Source: an uncultured Oscillospiraceae bacterium
GTDB taxonomy: Bacteria; Bacillota; Clostridia; Oscillospirales; Oscillospiraceae
Reading direction: 5' to 3'
Assembly: GCA_934565655.1 (NCBI GenBank)
Contig: CAKTIE010000010.1
Location: 6,218 to 70,217, forward strand
DNA: 64,000 bases
Under the pieces are notes generated by a model, which did not search any database, was not told the origin of the DNA, and saw only the letters and a program-made list of their open reading frames with translations. A program made the translations under genes and the position numbers. Of the stretch, positions 34,107 through 41,871 are shown in pieces (the first letter of the stretch is position 1; every line of letters starts with the position of its first letter).

Positions 34107-34250
34107 AAAAAAGCGCCCTGCCTGAACCGACAGAGTGCTGAAATTTCTTGCTCTTTCCTCATCTTTCGATTCAACGTCGGATTTGGCACCTTGAAAAACA
34201 GGTTGCCGTGGCTTCATTGGGCCGTTCCCTCCGCCACTCTTGATAAGGTA
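34107..34250 (-). ncRNA. SAM-I riboswitch (S-box) controlling metK
   Basis: On the minus strand the leader has the S-box consensus order: CTTATCAAGAG, TGGCGGAGGGAACGGCCC, AATGAAGCC, CGGCAACC, then AAGGTGCCAAATCC. An intrinsic terminator (34113-34120 with 34131-34138, then six T) follows, 37 bases before the metK ATG. Known S-boxes terminate transcription when SAM binds. Confidence 0.95.
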
Positions 34251-34280
34251 TGAAGTTGTCTGGGATATTAGCTAGGCTAC

Positions 34281-34308
34281 ATTCTACCATCTTTGTCAGA
34301 ATTGTCAA
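34281..34308 (-). promoter_or_regulatory. Promoter for the SAM riboswitch and metK
   Basis: On the minus strand, TTGACA (34303-34308), 16 bases, TAGAAT (34281-34286). Confidence 0.8.
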
Positions 34309-34365
34309 TAGGGAAGTGTGAATTTTTTGTAAAATCACGAAAAGAGGAAAGATGAAGCGTAAACG

Positions 34366-34419
34366 AAGCCTCCCCTGTGTAAGGGGAGGTGGCAACGCGA
34401 AGCGTTGACGGAGGGGTTG
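34366..34419. repeat. Interspersed palindromic repeat of the CCTCCCC...GGGGAGG type
   Basis: About 54 bases: AAGCCTCCCCTGTGTAAGG, then GGAGGTGGCAACGCGAAGCG, then TTGACGGAGGGGTTG. Two nested hairpins are possible (CCTCCCC/GGGGAGG and CAACGC/GCGTTG). I recall very similar intergenic sequences in other Oscillospiraceae genomes. Only one copy lies in this window. Confidence 0.6.
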
Positions 34420-34485
34420 CTTGAAGAAAGTGCAGTGGAAGTCAGGATGGATGCTACGGCGGCATAGCCGCCGAGATCGGGGCTA

Positions 34486-34508
34486 AAAACATGCCACCGG
34501 CATGTTTT
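34486..34508 (-). terminator. Terminator after the flavoprotein gene
   Basis: The stem AAAACATGCC / GGCATGTTTT with loop ACC lies directly at the stop codon (34509-34511). Confidence 0.75.
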
Positions 34509-35708
34509 TTAAACGCCCCGACCGGCCGCTCTCCCGCTGCTCCAGGCCCATTGCAGGTTGTACCCGCCGCAGTCGCCGTCGATGTCCAGCACCTCGCCGC
34601 AGGCGTAGAACCCCGGCACAAGGCGGCTCTCCATGGTGCGGGGATCGAACTCGTCGCAGCGCAGTCCGCCCGCCGTCACCTGCGCCTGATCGAAGCCGCA
34701 CACGCCGGTGATGGGCAGGGTGAAGTCCTTCACCTGCGCCGCGATCCGCTGCAGGTCGCCGTCGCTGAGACCGGATGCTCTCTGGTTGGTGAAGCCCGCC
34801 GCCTTGCACACCATCTGCCCAAGACGGCTGTGGAGCGCTCCGGTCAGCAGCGTACCCGCCTCCCGGTCACCGGCGCTGTCACGCCGCTGCCGCAGCCAGT
34901 CCAGCACCTCACGCTGCTCCCAGTCCGGCAGGAGATCCAGCGCCGCCGTCAGACCGTCGCCGCCTGTGGCGGCGGCGCGGGAGATGTCAAAGATCACCGG
35001 GCCGCTGACGCCGTACTCGGTGAACAGCACCTCGCCCCGGTTCTGCGCCAGAGCCTGACCGCCCCGGCGGATGGTCACAGCGGCCTCCGCCTTCACGCCC
35101 TTCAGGGCGCGGGGGTAGGTGGGATCGGTTTTGATCTGCACCAGCGAGGGATACAGCGCCGTGCGGTGGTGGCCCAGGCTCTTGGCCAGCTGATAGCCGT
35201 CCATGACGCCGCCTACCTTGCCGCCTGCCGCGCCGCCCGCCGCCAGAATGACCCGATCGGCGGTGAATTCCTCGCCGCTCTCGGTGCAGACGAGAAAGAT
35301 GCTGCCTTTTTTGTGGATACCCGTTACCGGACAGGCGGTATGCAGGTCAACGCCGTGATCGTCCAGCGCGAAGCGCAGCACGTCCAGCACGCTGCCCGCC
35401 ATGTTGCTGAAGGGATACACCCGTCCGCTGTCCTCTGCCGTGGTGAGAAGCCCCAGTCCGGCGAAGTACAGCAGCGTATTTCCCACGTCGAAGGCGGCCA
35501 GAGCATGCTCGCAGAATCCCTCGCCGCCGTGATAGTGAGCGGGGGAAACGTGATGGTTGGTGAGGTTGCACCGGCCGTTTCCGGTGGCCATCAGCTTGCG
35601 GCCCACGCGGCCCTGCCGCTCCAGCAGCGTCACGGCGTGGCCGTTCTCCGCCGCCGTCAGCGCCGCCATCATCCCGGCGGCCCCGCCGCCGATCACCAGT
35701 ACCTTCAT
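34509..35708 (-). CDS. HI0933/YhiN-family FAD-dependent oxidoreductase
   Basis: A 399-residue flavoprotein. The dinucleotide-binding loop VLVIGGGAAGMMAALTAAEN opens the protein, followed by the family hallmark GRVGRKLMATGNGRCNLTNH. The middle has VILAAGGAAGGKVGG, and the C-terminus FDPRTMESRLVPGFYACGEV with LDIDGDCGGYNLQWAWSSG. Members are variously called aminoacetone oxidases or BaiN-like enzymes; the substrate here is not determinable. The ATG overlaps the stop of ruvX (35705-35708), so the two genes are coupled. Confidence 0.9.
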   Translation of the reverse strand: MKVLVIGGGAAGMMAALTAAENGHAVTLLERQGRVGRKLMATGNGRCNLTNHHVSPAHYHGGEGFCEHALAAFDVGNTLLYFAGLGLLTTAEDSGRVYPFSNMAGSVLDVLRFALDDHGVDLHTACPVTGIHKKGSIFLVCTESGEEFTADRVILAAGGAAGGKVGGVMDGYQLAKSLGHHRTALYPSLVQIKTDPTYPRALKGVKAEAAVTIRRGGQALAQNRGEVLFTEYGVSGPVIFDISRAAATGGDGLTAALDLLPDWEQREVLDWLRQRRDSAGDREAGTLLTGALHSRLGQMVCKAAGFTNQRASGLSDGDLQRIAAQVKDFTLPITGVCGFDQAQVTAGGLRCDEFDPRTMESRLVPGFYACGEVLDIDGDCGGYNLQWAWSSGRAAGRGV

Positions 35709-36130
35709 GCCTGATTCTCCAATCGTTTCCGGGTCAGATAACCCTCCAGCATCAGCGAAGCCGCCACCGCGTCTACGGTCTTTTTCCGCTGCTTGCCGTT
35801 TTTGCCGTTGTGAAATAGAATGGCGTGGGCCTCCACGGTGCTGCGCCGCTCGTCCCAGAGGGTGACGCTCAGCCCAGTGGCTTCCCGCAGCGTGTCGGCA
35901 TAGGCGGCGCACTTCTCCGCGCGGGGGCCGAGAGTGCCGTCCATGTTCTTGGGATAGCCCAGCACCAGCTCCGTCACGCCGTGCTCCTGCACCAGACGGC
36001 AGAGCTCCGCCGTCACCACGTCGGCCTTGCGGCTGTCGATAACGGTGGAGTACCCCGCCAGCGTAGCGGTGGCGTCGGAGATGGCCACGCCGGTATGGGC
36101 GTCGCCGTAGTCGATGGCCATGATCTTCAT
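35705..36130 (-). CDS. ruvX: Putative pre-16S rRNA nuclease / Holliday junction resolvase RuvX (YqgF)
   Basis: 141 residues with the RNase H-like YqgF fold: MAIDYGDAHTGVAISDATAT holds the first catalytic aspartate, LVLGYPKNMDGTLGPRAEK the second motif, and LWDERRSTVEAHAIL with KKTVDAVAASLMLEGYL the last. In E. coli the protein processes the 16S 5' end; a resolvase role has also been proposed. The start at MKIMAIDYG is preferred over a longer frame, because the family begins there. Confidence 0.92.
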   Translation of the reverse strand: MKIMAIDYGDAHTGVAISDATATLAGYSTVIDSRKADVVTAELCRLVQEHGVTELVLGYPKNMDGTLGPRAEKCAAYADTLREATGLSVTLWDERRSTVEAHAILFHNGKNGKQRKKTVDAVAASLMLEGYLTRKRLENQA

Positions 36131-36434
36131 AAAGAAAAACCTCCTGATGGGGGAATGATTCCCGTCTATCATACCGCGTTTTCCGCGATTTCGCAACAGG
36201 GAAAAGCGAAGGGGTGCCGAAAGACGCAAAAACCTCAAAAAATCCTTTGAAAATCCTGCAAAAAGTGGTTGACCTCTCCGAAAAAGTATGGTATAGTGGG
36301 CATTACCTGTGAGTGGGTGCTTTCTTTTTGCGCGCTTTTTCGCTTTGGGCGCGGAGAAAGAACAGCCGCGATATCAGGGAGGCAAACGGGTATCCTATAA
36401 GGGAATACCTAATCTAATAAGGAGGTGCCGTTAC
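36131..36434 (+). other. Gene-free gap with promoter and leader of the rpmG operon
   Basis: No gene is seen. It contains the promoter at 36269-36297 and a leader of about 130 bases with possible hairpins (GCTTTCT...AGAAAG around 36319-36361 and GGTAT...ATACC around 36389-36409). No known riboswitch is recognised. Confidence 0.6.
36269..36297 (+). promoter_or_regulatory. Promoter for rpmG-secE-nusG-rplK-rplA
   Basis: TTGACC (36269-36274), 17 bases, TATAGT (36292-36297). Confidence 0.8.
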
Positions 36435-36584
36435 ATGCGCGTGAAAATCACTCTCAGATGCAACGAGTGCAAGCAGAGAAACTACAACACGATGAAGAAC
36501 AAGAAGAATACCCCTGACAAGCTTGAGCTGAACAAGTATTGCCCCTTCTGCAGAAAGCACACCGTCCACACCGAGACGAAGTAA
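36435..36584 (+). CDS. rpmG: Ribosomal protein L33
   Basis: A 49-residue protein with the zinc-ribbon form of L33: CNECK near the N-terminus and [10 protein letters not shown] near the C-terminus, so four cysteines are kept (the zinc-binding C+ type). The start at [13 protein letters not shown] follows AAGGAGGTG. First gene of the secE-nusG operon, the normal Bacillota order. Confidence 0.96.
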   Translation: MRVKITLRCNECKQRNYNTMKNKKNTPDKLELNKYCPFCRKHTVHTETK

Positions 36585-36602
36585 TCGGAAGGAGAAACTA
36601 CG

Positions 36603-36809
36603 ATGGCTGAAGAAAAGAAAGTCAAGGATCGCGGCCGCTGGTTCCGCGAGATGAAAAGCGAGCTGAAGAAGGTCGTGTGGCCCTCCGGCAAGGAGACCAT
36701 GAAGAACACCGGTACGGTGCTTCTGTGCTCCCTGATCGTGGGTGCCTGCATCTGGATCTTCGATGCGGTCGCCGTTCTGGCGGTCGACACGCTGATCGGC
36801 CTGTTCTGA
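36603..36809 (+). CDS. secE: Preprotein translocase subunit SecE
   Basis: 68 residues. A basic cytoplasmic stretch (WFREMKSELKKVVWPSGKET), the SecE signature, is followed by a single membrane span (VLLCSLIVGACIWIFDAVAV). It clamps SecY in the translocon. Single-span form as usual for Bacillota. It lies 18 bases after rpmG and 10 bases before nusG. Confidence 0.97.
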   Translation: MAEEKKVKDRGRWFREMKSELKKVVWPSGKETMKNTGTVLLCSLIVGACIWIFDAVAVLAVDTLIGLF

Positions 36810-36819
36810 GGAATCGGAA

Positions 36820-37344
36820 ATGGCTGATAATGCGAAGTGGTATGTGATCCATACCTATTCCGGCTACGAGAACGCGGTGAAGGCCGCCATCGAGAAGTCC
36901 GTGACCAACCGCCATTGCGAGGACATGGTCCTGCGCATGGAGATCCCCATGGAGACCGTGACGGAAGTGACCGAATCGGGCGTCATGAAGGAAGTGGAAC
37001 GCAAGGTGTTCCCCGGTTATGTGCTGATCAAGATGGTGCTGACCGATGAAACGTGGCATATCATCCGCAACATCCGCGGTGTCACCGGCTTTGTGGGCGA
37101 GGCCAACAAGGCCATTCCTCTGACCGATGAGGAGGTGCGCCAGATGTCGCTGGAAAAGCACGAGATCGTGGTGAAGTACAACGTGGGCGAGACCGTGAAA
37201 ATCACGGACGGCCCGCTGGCCAGCTTTACCGGTATCGTGGAGGAGATCGAGCCCGAGAAGAACAAGGTTCGCGTGGTGGTCTCCATGTTCGGCAGAGAGA
37301 CGCCGGTGGAGCTGGAGCTCGACCAGGTGGAGGTCCTGTCCTGA
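36820..37344 (+). CDS. nusG: Transcription termination/antitermination factor NusG
   Basis: 174 residues. The NGN domain starts [20 protein letters not shown] and includes [11 protein letters not shown] and [13 protein letters not shown]. The C-terminal KOW domain is [20 protein letters not shown]. It binds RNA polymerase and links it to the ribosome or to Rho. It sits between secE and rplK as expected. Confidence 0.98.
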   Translation: MADNAKWYVIHTYSGYENAVKAAIEKSVTNRHCEDMVLRMEIPMETVTEVTESGVMKEVERKVFPGYVLIKMVLTDETWHIIRNIRGVTGFVGEANKAIPLTDEEVRQMSLEKHEIVVKYNVGETVKITDGPLASFTGIVEEIEPEKNKVRVVVSMFGRETPVELELDQVEVLS

Positions 37345-37458
37345 CGCACAGCAGTCTCTGTGCAAGTGGGAGAGACACAAAGACATACGTGTCTCGCCAA
37401 AAGCGGGTCTTACACCGGGTAAGCCGCTACCACATTTTATTAAAGGAGGTGCCTTAAA
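37345..37458 (+). other. nusG-rplK spacer with hairpins
   Basis: 114 bases without a gene. Potential hairpins are GCACAG/CTGTGC (from 37347), GAGACAC/GTGTCTC (37372-37394) and AGCGG/CCGCT (37399-37428). They may be an L11-operon regulatory leader, processing sites or an attenuator; no recognised family. Confidence 0.4.
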
Positions 37459-37884
37459 ATGGCACAGAAAGTCGTTGGTTATGTGAAGCTGCAGATCCCT
37501 GCAGGCAAAGCAACTCCCGCACCCCCCGTTGGCCCCGCTCTGGGTCAGCACGGCATCAACATTGCCGCCTTTACCAAGGAATTCAACGAGCGTACCAAGA
37601 ATGACATGGGCCTGATCATCCCCGTGGTGATCACCGTCTATGCTGACCGTTCTTTCTCTTTCATCACCAAGACTCCCCCCGCTGCTGTCCTGATCAAGAA
37701 GGAATGCAACATCGAGTCCGGCTCCGGCGTGCCCAACAAGGAAAAGGTCGCCACCATCTCCAAGGCTTCCATCCAGAAGATCGCCGAAATGAAGATGCGC
37801 GATCTGAACGCTGCTTCTCTGGAAGCCGCTATGAGCATGATCGCCGGTACCGCCCGCTCCATGGGCGTTGTCGTCGGCGAGTAA
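37459..37884 (+). CDS. rplK: Ribosomal protein L11
   Basis: 141 residues. The N-terminal domain is [20 protein letters not shown] followed by [20 protein letters not shown], and the C-terminal rRNA-binding domain is [20 protein letters not shown]. It forms part of the GTPase-associated stalk base. AAAGGAGGTG precedes the ATG. rplA follows after 13 bases. Confidence 0.98.
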   Translation: MAQKVVGYVKLQIPAGKATPAPPVGPALGQHGINIAAFTKEFNERTKNDMGLIIPVVITVYADRSFSFITKTPPAAVLIKKECNIESGSGVPNKEKVATISKASIQKIAEMKMRDLNAASLEAAMSMIAGTARSMGVVVGE

Positions 37885-37897
37885 GGAGGGTGTAACG

Positions 37898-38590
37898 ATG
37901 TTTAGAGGTAAGAAATATAAAGAGATCGCCAAGCAGATCGACAAGGCCGCCCTGTATGATCCCAAAGAGGGTCTGGAGCTGATCTGCAAGACCGCCAGCG
38001 CCAAGTTCGACGAGACCGTCGAGCTGCACGTCAAGCTGGGTGTCGACTCCCGTCACGCTGACCAGCAGGTCCGCGGTGCTATCGTGCTGCCCAACGGCAC
38101 CGGTAAGACCGCCCGCGTCCTGGTGTTCGCCAAGGGCGACAAGGCTGACGCTGCCCGCGAGGCCGGCGCCGACTTCGTTGGCGATATGGATATGGTCGAG
38201 AAGATCCAGAAGGAAAACTGGTTCGATTTCGATGTGGTCGTCGCTTCTCCCGACATGATGGGCGTTGTGGGCCGCCTCGGTAAGATCCTGGGCCCCAAGG
38301 GTCTGATGCCCTCCCCCAAGGCCGGTACTGTGACGCCCGACGTGGCCAAGGCCGTCAAGGAAGTCAAGGCCGGTAAGGTCGAGTATCGTCTGGACAAGAC
38401 CAACATCATCCACTGCCCCATCGGCAAGGTCTCCTTCGGTGCTGACAAGCTGTATGAGAACTATTCCGCTCTCATCGGCGCCATCATCAAGGCCAAGCCC
38501 GCCGCTGCCAAGGGCCAGTATATCAAGTCCTGCGTGGCCGCTTCCACCATGGGCCCCGGCGTGAAGATGAACGCCGCCAAGCAGCTGTAA
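37898..38590 (+). CDS. rplA: Ribosomal protein L1
   Basis: 230 residues with the two-domain L1 pattern: [58 protein letters not shown] and [19 protein letters not shown]. The start follows AAGGAGGGTGTAACG; a frame beginning 30 bases earlier overlaps rplK. Known L1 proteins also repress their own mRNA. Confidence 0.98.
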   Translation: MFRGKKYKEIAKQIDKAALYDPKEGLELICKTASAKFDETVELHVKLGVDSRHADQQVRGAIVLPNGTGKTARVLVFAKGDKADAAREAGADFVGDMDMVEKIQKENWFDFDVVVASPDMMGVVGRLGKILGPKGLMPSPKAGTVTPDVAKAVKEVKAGKVEYRLDKTNIIHCPIGKVSFGADKLYENYSALIGAIIKAKPAAAKGQYIKSCVAASTMGPGVKMNAAKQL

Positions 38591-38624
38591 GCAACAAAAA
38601 GCTGCAAAACCCGTTATCTTTTGC

Positions 38625-38653
38625 TTGACAAGCTGTCCGGCAATGGATATAAT
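38625..38653 (+). promoter_or_regulatory. Strong promoter for the L10 leader and rplJ-rplL
   Basis: Perfect TTGACA (38625-38630), 17 bases, perfect TATAAT (38648-38653). Confidence 0.92.
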
Positions 38654-38663
38654 ACTAGATGCG

Positions 38664-38771
38664 TTCCAAAGACAGCAGGTGACCTTCGGGCCGTAAATCC
38701 TGCCGAGGATGGCAATATTTCATGATTGCTGACACCATCCTCATGTCTTTCCGGCATGGGGATGGTTTTTT
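38664..38771 (+). ncRNA. L10-type ribosomal protein leader with attenuator
   Basis: The leader has the L10-leader style segment GACAGCAGGTGACC...TCCTGCC and then competing pairings. GAGGATGG (38705-38712) can pair with CCATCCTC (38735-38742). The same CCATCCTC also forms a terminator stem with 38755-38766, followed by six T (38766-38771). In studied bacteria the L10(L12)4 complex binds this leader and shifts it to termination. Confidence 0.85.
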
Positions 38772-38843
38772 CTCTAAGAACGCACCTCGTTTCCCTGGTA
38801 CACGGAGGTGTACCGCAAAATCTCATGGAGGTGAACAAGAAGA

Positions 38844-39380
38844 ATGCCCAACGCAAAAGTACTGTCTGAAAAGCAGGCGATCGTGGCGGCTCTGACCGAT
38901 AAGGTGCAGAACGCGGCTGCCGGCGTCCTTGTGGATTACAAGGGCATCACCGTGGCGGAGGATACCGCGCTGCGTGCCAAGTGCCGTGAAAACGACATCG
39001 AGTACACCGTCGTCAAGAACACCCTGCTGCGCTTTGCATTCAACAACTGCGGTCTGAACGAGCTGGACGATCAGCTCAACGGCACCACGTCCCTGGCCAT
39101 CTGCGCCAGCGATCCTGTGGCTCCCGCCCGCGTCATTGCTGAATTTGCAAAGAAGCTCAACGGCAAGTTCGAGATCAAGGGCGGCTTCATGGAAGGCAAG
39201 GTCGTTTCCATGGACACCGTCAATGCTCTGGCTTCCATCCCTGCACTGCCTGTCCTGCAGGCCCAGGTGCTGGGTACCATGCTGGCTCCCATCTCTGCTC
39301 TGGCCTGCGTCATCAAGCAGATCGCCGAGAAGCAGGGCGCGCCCGCCGAGGCTGCTGCTGAAGAAGCCGCTGCCGAGTAA
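38844..39380 (+). CDS. rplJ: Ribosomal protein L10
   Basis: 178 residues. The N-terminal rRNA-binding part is SEKQAIVAALTDKVQNAAAG, GVLVDYKGITVAEDTALRAK and YTVVKNTLLRFAFNN; the C-terminal Ala/Glu helix is the L12-binding spine. GGAGGTG lies before the ATG, and an attenuator leader controls expression. It forms a unit with rplL. Confidence 0.97.
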   Translation: MPNAKVLSEKQAIVAALTDKVQNAAAGVLVDYKGITVAEDTALRAKCRENDIEYTVVKNTLLRFAFNNCGLNELDDQLNGTTSLAICASDPVAPARVIAEFAKKLNGKFEIKGGFMEGKVVSMDTVNALASIPALPVLQAQVLGTMLAPISALACVIKQIAEKQGAPAEAAAEEAAAE

Positions 39381-39432
39381 GCATCCCCCTATTTTACACA
39401 AAACATTATTCTAACAACAGGAGGCTATTACA

Positions 39433-39804
39433 ATGTCTGAGAAAGTTACTGCTATGATCGAAGAGATCAAGGGTCTGACTGTTCTGGAGCTCAGCGAGCT
39501 GGTTCACGCTCTGGAGGAAGTTTTCGGTGTTTCCGCTGCCGCTATGGCCGCTCCCGCTGCTGGCGCTGCTGCTCCCGCTGCTGAGGAGAAGACCGAGTTC
39601 GACGTGGTCCTGACCGGTTTCGATGCCGCTCAGAAGATCAAGGTCATCAAGGTCATCCGCGAGGTCATGGGTCTGGGTCTGGCCGAGGCCAAGGCTGCCG
39701 TCGAGGGCGCTCCCACCACCATGAAGGAAGGCCTGTCCAAGGACGACGCCGAGGCTCTGAAGAAGCAGGTCGAGGAAGTCGGCGGCAAGGTCGAGCTGAA
39801 GTAA
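39433..39804 (+). CDS. rplL: Ribosomal protein L7/L12
   Basis: 123 residues: N-terminal dimerisation part ([20 protein letters not shown]), an Ala-rich hinge, and the C-terminal factor-binding domain ([20 protein letters not shown], then [20 protein letters not shown]). It ends 17 bases before a strong terminator. rpoB, its usual neighbour, does not follow. Confidence 0.98.
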   Translation: MSEKVTAMIEEIKGLTVLELSELVHALEEVFGVSAAAMAAPAAGAAAPAAEEKTEFDVVLTGFDAAQKIKVIKVIREVMGLGLAEAKAAVEGAPTTMKEGLSKDDAEALKKQVEEVGGKVELK

Positions 39805-39821
39805 ATTTCTTACAAGCATAT

Positions 39822-39857
39822 AAAAAACAGGAGATGCATCGCATCTCCTGTTTTTTT
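39822..39857. terminator. Terminator after rplL
   Basis: A perfect 16-bp stem AAAAAACAGGAGATGC / GCATCTCCTGTTTTTT with loop ATC and a T run. It closes the rplJ-rplL transcript. Confidence 0.95.
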
Positions 39858-39874
39858 CATGTCTGCCCATTGCA

Positions 39875-39908
39875 GAACAGCCGCCCGGTGTGAGCCGGGC
39901 GGCTGTTC
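39875..39908 (-). terminator. Hairpin after the YhgE-like gene
   Basis: A perfect 14-bp stem GAACAGCCGCCCGG / CCGGGCGGCTGTTC downstream of the minus-strand gene at 39925. No T run follows on that strand (CTGCAATG), so it may be an mRNA 3'-end stabiliser; the A/T-flanked terminator at 39822-39857 lies beyond it. Confidence 0.6.
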
Positions 39909-39924
39909 TGTTTATTCACTTGGT

Positions 39925-41871
39925 TTATTCGGCTGTTTCGATGGCCTCGGTGCGGAAGATGAACTTCACGCCGTTTCCATTGCTCATGGTAAAGCCCTGA
40001 TAGTCGCGGGACACGTCAATGACGGCCTGCAGGCGGTCGCTCAGTTCGCTGAGATCACCGTCAAAGGCGTCCACGAGCTTCTGGATGCCCTCCTCGTTCA
40101 GCTGCTTCAGGCCGTCCGCCAGTTCACCGGCGCCGTTGCGCAGCTTCTTTACACCGTCGATCAGGTCGGGCATGCTGCCGTTGATCTTCACAGCACCGGC
40201 CTTGGCCTCCGCCACACCAGCGGTATAGGCCTTCAGGCCCATGTAGAAGGTGTTGTAGCTGTCCAGCTGCTGCCGCAGGGCCAGCAGCTGCTGTGCGCCC
40301 GCGCTGGCCTGTGCCGCGGCGGCGTTGATCTGGGCCTTTACCTCGTCGGAGTTCATGTTCTGCTCGATCAGCAGGGTGATCTGCTGCTCGGTGTTCTGGT
40401 CGATAAGGGCCTTTACCTGCTCAGAGGCCATCTGGGCGGTCACATTTTCCGTCACGGCGGCGCTGATCTGCTGCTGTACGGTCTCGCTCTGCATCTGAGC
40501 GGCCACGGCGGCGTCAACACCCGCCTTGATCTCGCTGTCCTCCGGCAGGGCGGCGTACTGCTCCTGAGTCATGCCAGAGGCCTCCAGCACACCGGCAAGC
40601 ACCTTGGCCTGCACCTGGGCGGTAACGGCTTCCGTTACCTGAGCGGTGACCTGCTGCTGCACCGCCTCGGTGACGGCGGAGCGTACCGTGTCCTCCTGGG
40701 CACGGACGGCAGCGGTGACCTTCTGGCGGGCGATCTGCTCCGCCTGAGCGATCACGCTTTCCGGGTCAAGGGAGGAGATCACGCCGTTCAGTGTGTCGGC
40801 GTAATTGCTGATGGTCAGGGTGGGAATGGTGATACCGGCCTCCTTCAGGCTCTCGTTGGCCTGAAGCTGGGTGTTGGCGGTGTCCAGCAGGGTGTTGAAC
40901 ACGGTCTCGGCGCCGGCGTTCAGCTCCGCGCTGCTGCTGTCCAGCTTCTTGAGGCCGCTGGTCAGCTGCCCCATGCCGTCCGACAGGGTATAGGAGCTGT
41001 CCAGCAGCGTGTCCAGACCGTCGTACAGCTCGTCGGAGCCGTTCATCAGCTGCGTCATGGCGTTGGTCAGCTTGCCGATATCGCCGGACAGATCGTTCAG
41101 CGCGCTTTCGTCCAGCTTATCGTCGTCCACATCGTTGAACACGGAGTTGGTGACGATGGTCAATGTGGTGTCCAGCGCGAAGTCGGTCACATCGGCGCTG
41201 ATCTCCACATAGGCGGGGATCTCCAGCTTGCTGCTGTCCAGATCCAGGCTTTCCTGCAGGCCGGGGAAGGCCATGCCCACCACCACGGTGCGGTTGCCGT
41301 CATCCACCAGCTTGCCGTTGGTGACGGAGATGTTGGTGAAGCGGTCACTGTCCAGCAGCGTGCCGGTCAGGGCGGCGAAGGGAACATAGATCTTCTGGGA
41401 CTTGCCGTTGATGGTTTTGGTCTCATACTGGGTGTTGGTGTAGTCAAAGCGGATGGTCACATGTCCGCTTTTGCCCGCCAGAGCTTCGGCGGAGACGACC
41501 TTGCCGTCCAGCGTGTAGGTGATGGCGGTGGTGACGGGCAGCGCCTTGTCGGTGGCGCCCTGCCAGCAGTTGTCACCCTTTACGTTCTGGGCGTCGGTCA
41601 GCGTGGCCTTGGCCTCCTGCGCGGCGTTGGGGTCGTCCTTGCCGTACTGCTGACTGACAATGACCTTCCTGGCGCTGCCGTCGGGATTGGTGATGATGTA
41701 TACCGTCTCTCCGGCTGCGGAGGAGGTGCTTTCCGCGGCGGCCCCGGTCTGTGCCGGCTCGGCGGACGCACTGTTGGTGTCCTGCTTGTTGGCGGCAAAG
41801 GCGGAGATACCGGTCAGACTGCCGGTCAGTACCGCTGCCAGCCCAAGAGCGATGATCTGTGTTTTTTTCAT
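39925..41871 (-). CDS. YhgE/Pip-like exported protein with heptad repeats
   Basis: 648 residues. A signal peptide (MKKTQIIALGLAAVLTGSLT, then GISAFAA) leads to a beta-rich part (to about residue 230), then long helical segments with the LxxG heptad pattern (LTNAMTQLMNGSDELYDGLD, then LSDGMGQLTSGLKKLDSSSA, and near the end LIDGVKKLRNGAGELADGLK), separated by a Gln/Ala-rich helix. This resembles the extracellular domain of YhgE/Pip proteins, but no C-terminal membrane spans follow. Its ATG overlaps the MMPL stop (41868-41871), so it is probably an accessory subunit of that exporter. No substrate is inferred. Confidence 0.7.
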   Translation of the reverse strand: MKKTQIIALGLAAVLTGSLTGISAFAANKQDTNSASAEPAQTGAAAESTSSAAGETVYIITNPDGSARKVIVSQQYGKDDPNAAQEAKATLTDAQNVKGDNCWQGATDKALPVTTAITYTLDGKVVSAEALAGKSGHVTIRFDYTNTQYETKTINGKSQKIYVPFAALTGTLLDSDRFTNISVTNGKLVDDGNRTVVVGMAFPGLQESLDLDSSKLEIPAYVEISADVTDFALDTTLTIVTNSVFNDVDDDKLDESALNDLSGDIGKLTNAMTQLMNGSDELYDGLDTLLDSSYTLSDGMGQLTSGLKKLDSSSAELNAGAETVFNTLLDTANTQLQANESLKEAGITIPTLTISNYADTLNGVISSLDPESVIAQAEQIARQKVTAAVRAQEDTVRSAVTEAVQQQVTAQVTEAVTAQVQAKVLAGVLEASGMTQEQYAALPEDSEIKAGVDAAVAAQMQSETVQQQISAAVTENVTAQMASEQVKALIDQNTEQQITLLIEQNMNSDEVKAQINAAAAQASAGAQQLLALRQQLDSYNTFYMGLKAYTAGVAEAKAGAVKINGSMPDLIDGVKKLRNGAGELADGLKQLNEEGIQKLVDAFDGDLSELSDRLQAVIDVSRDYQGFTMSNGNGVKFIFRTEAIETAE

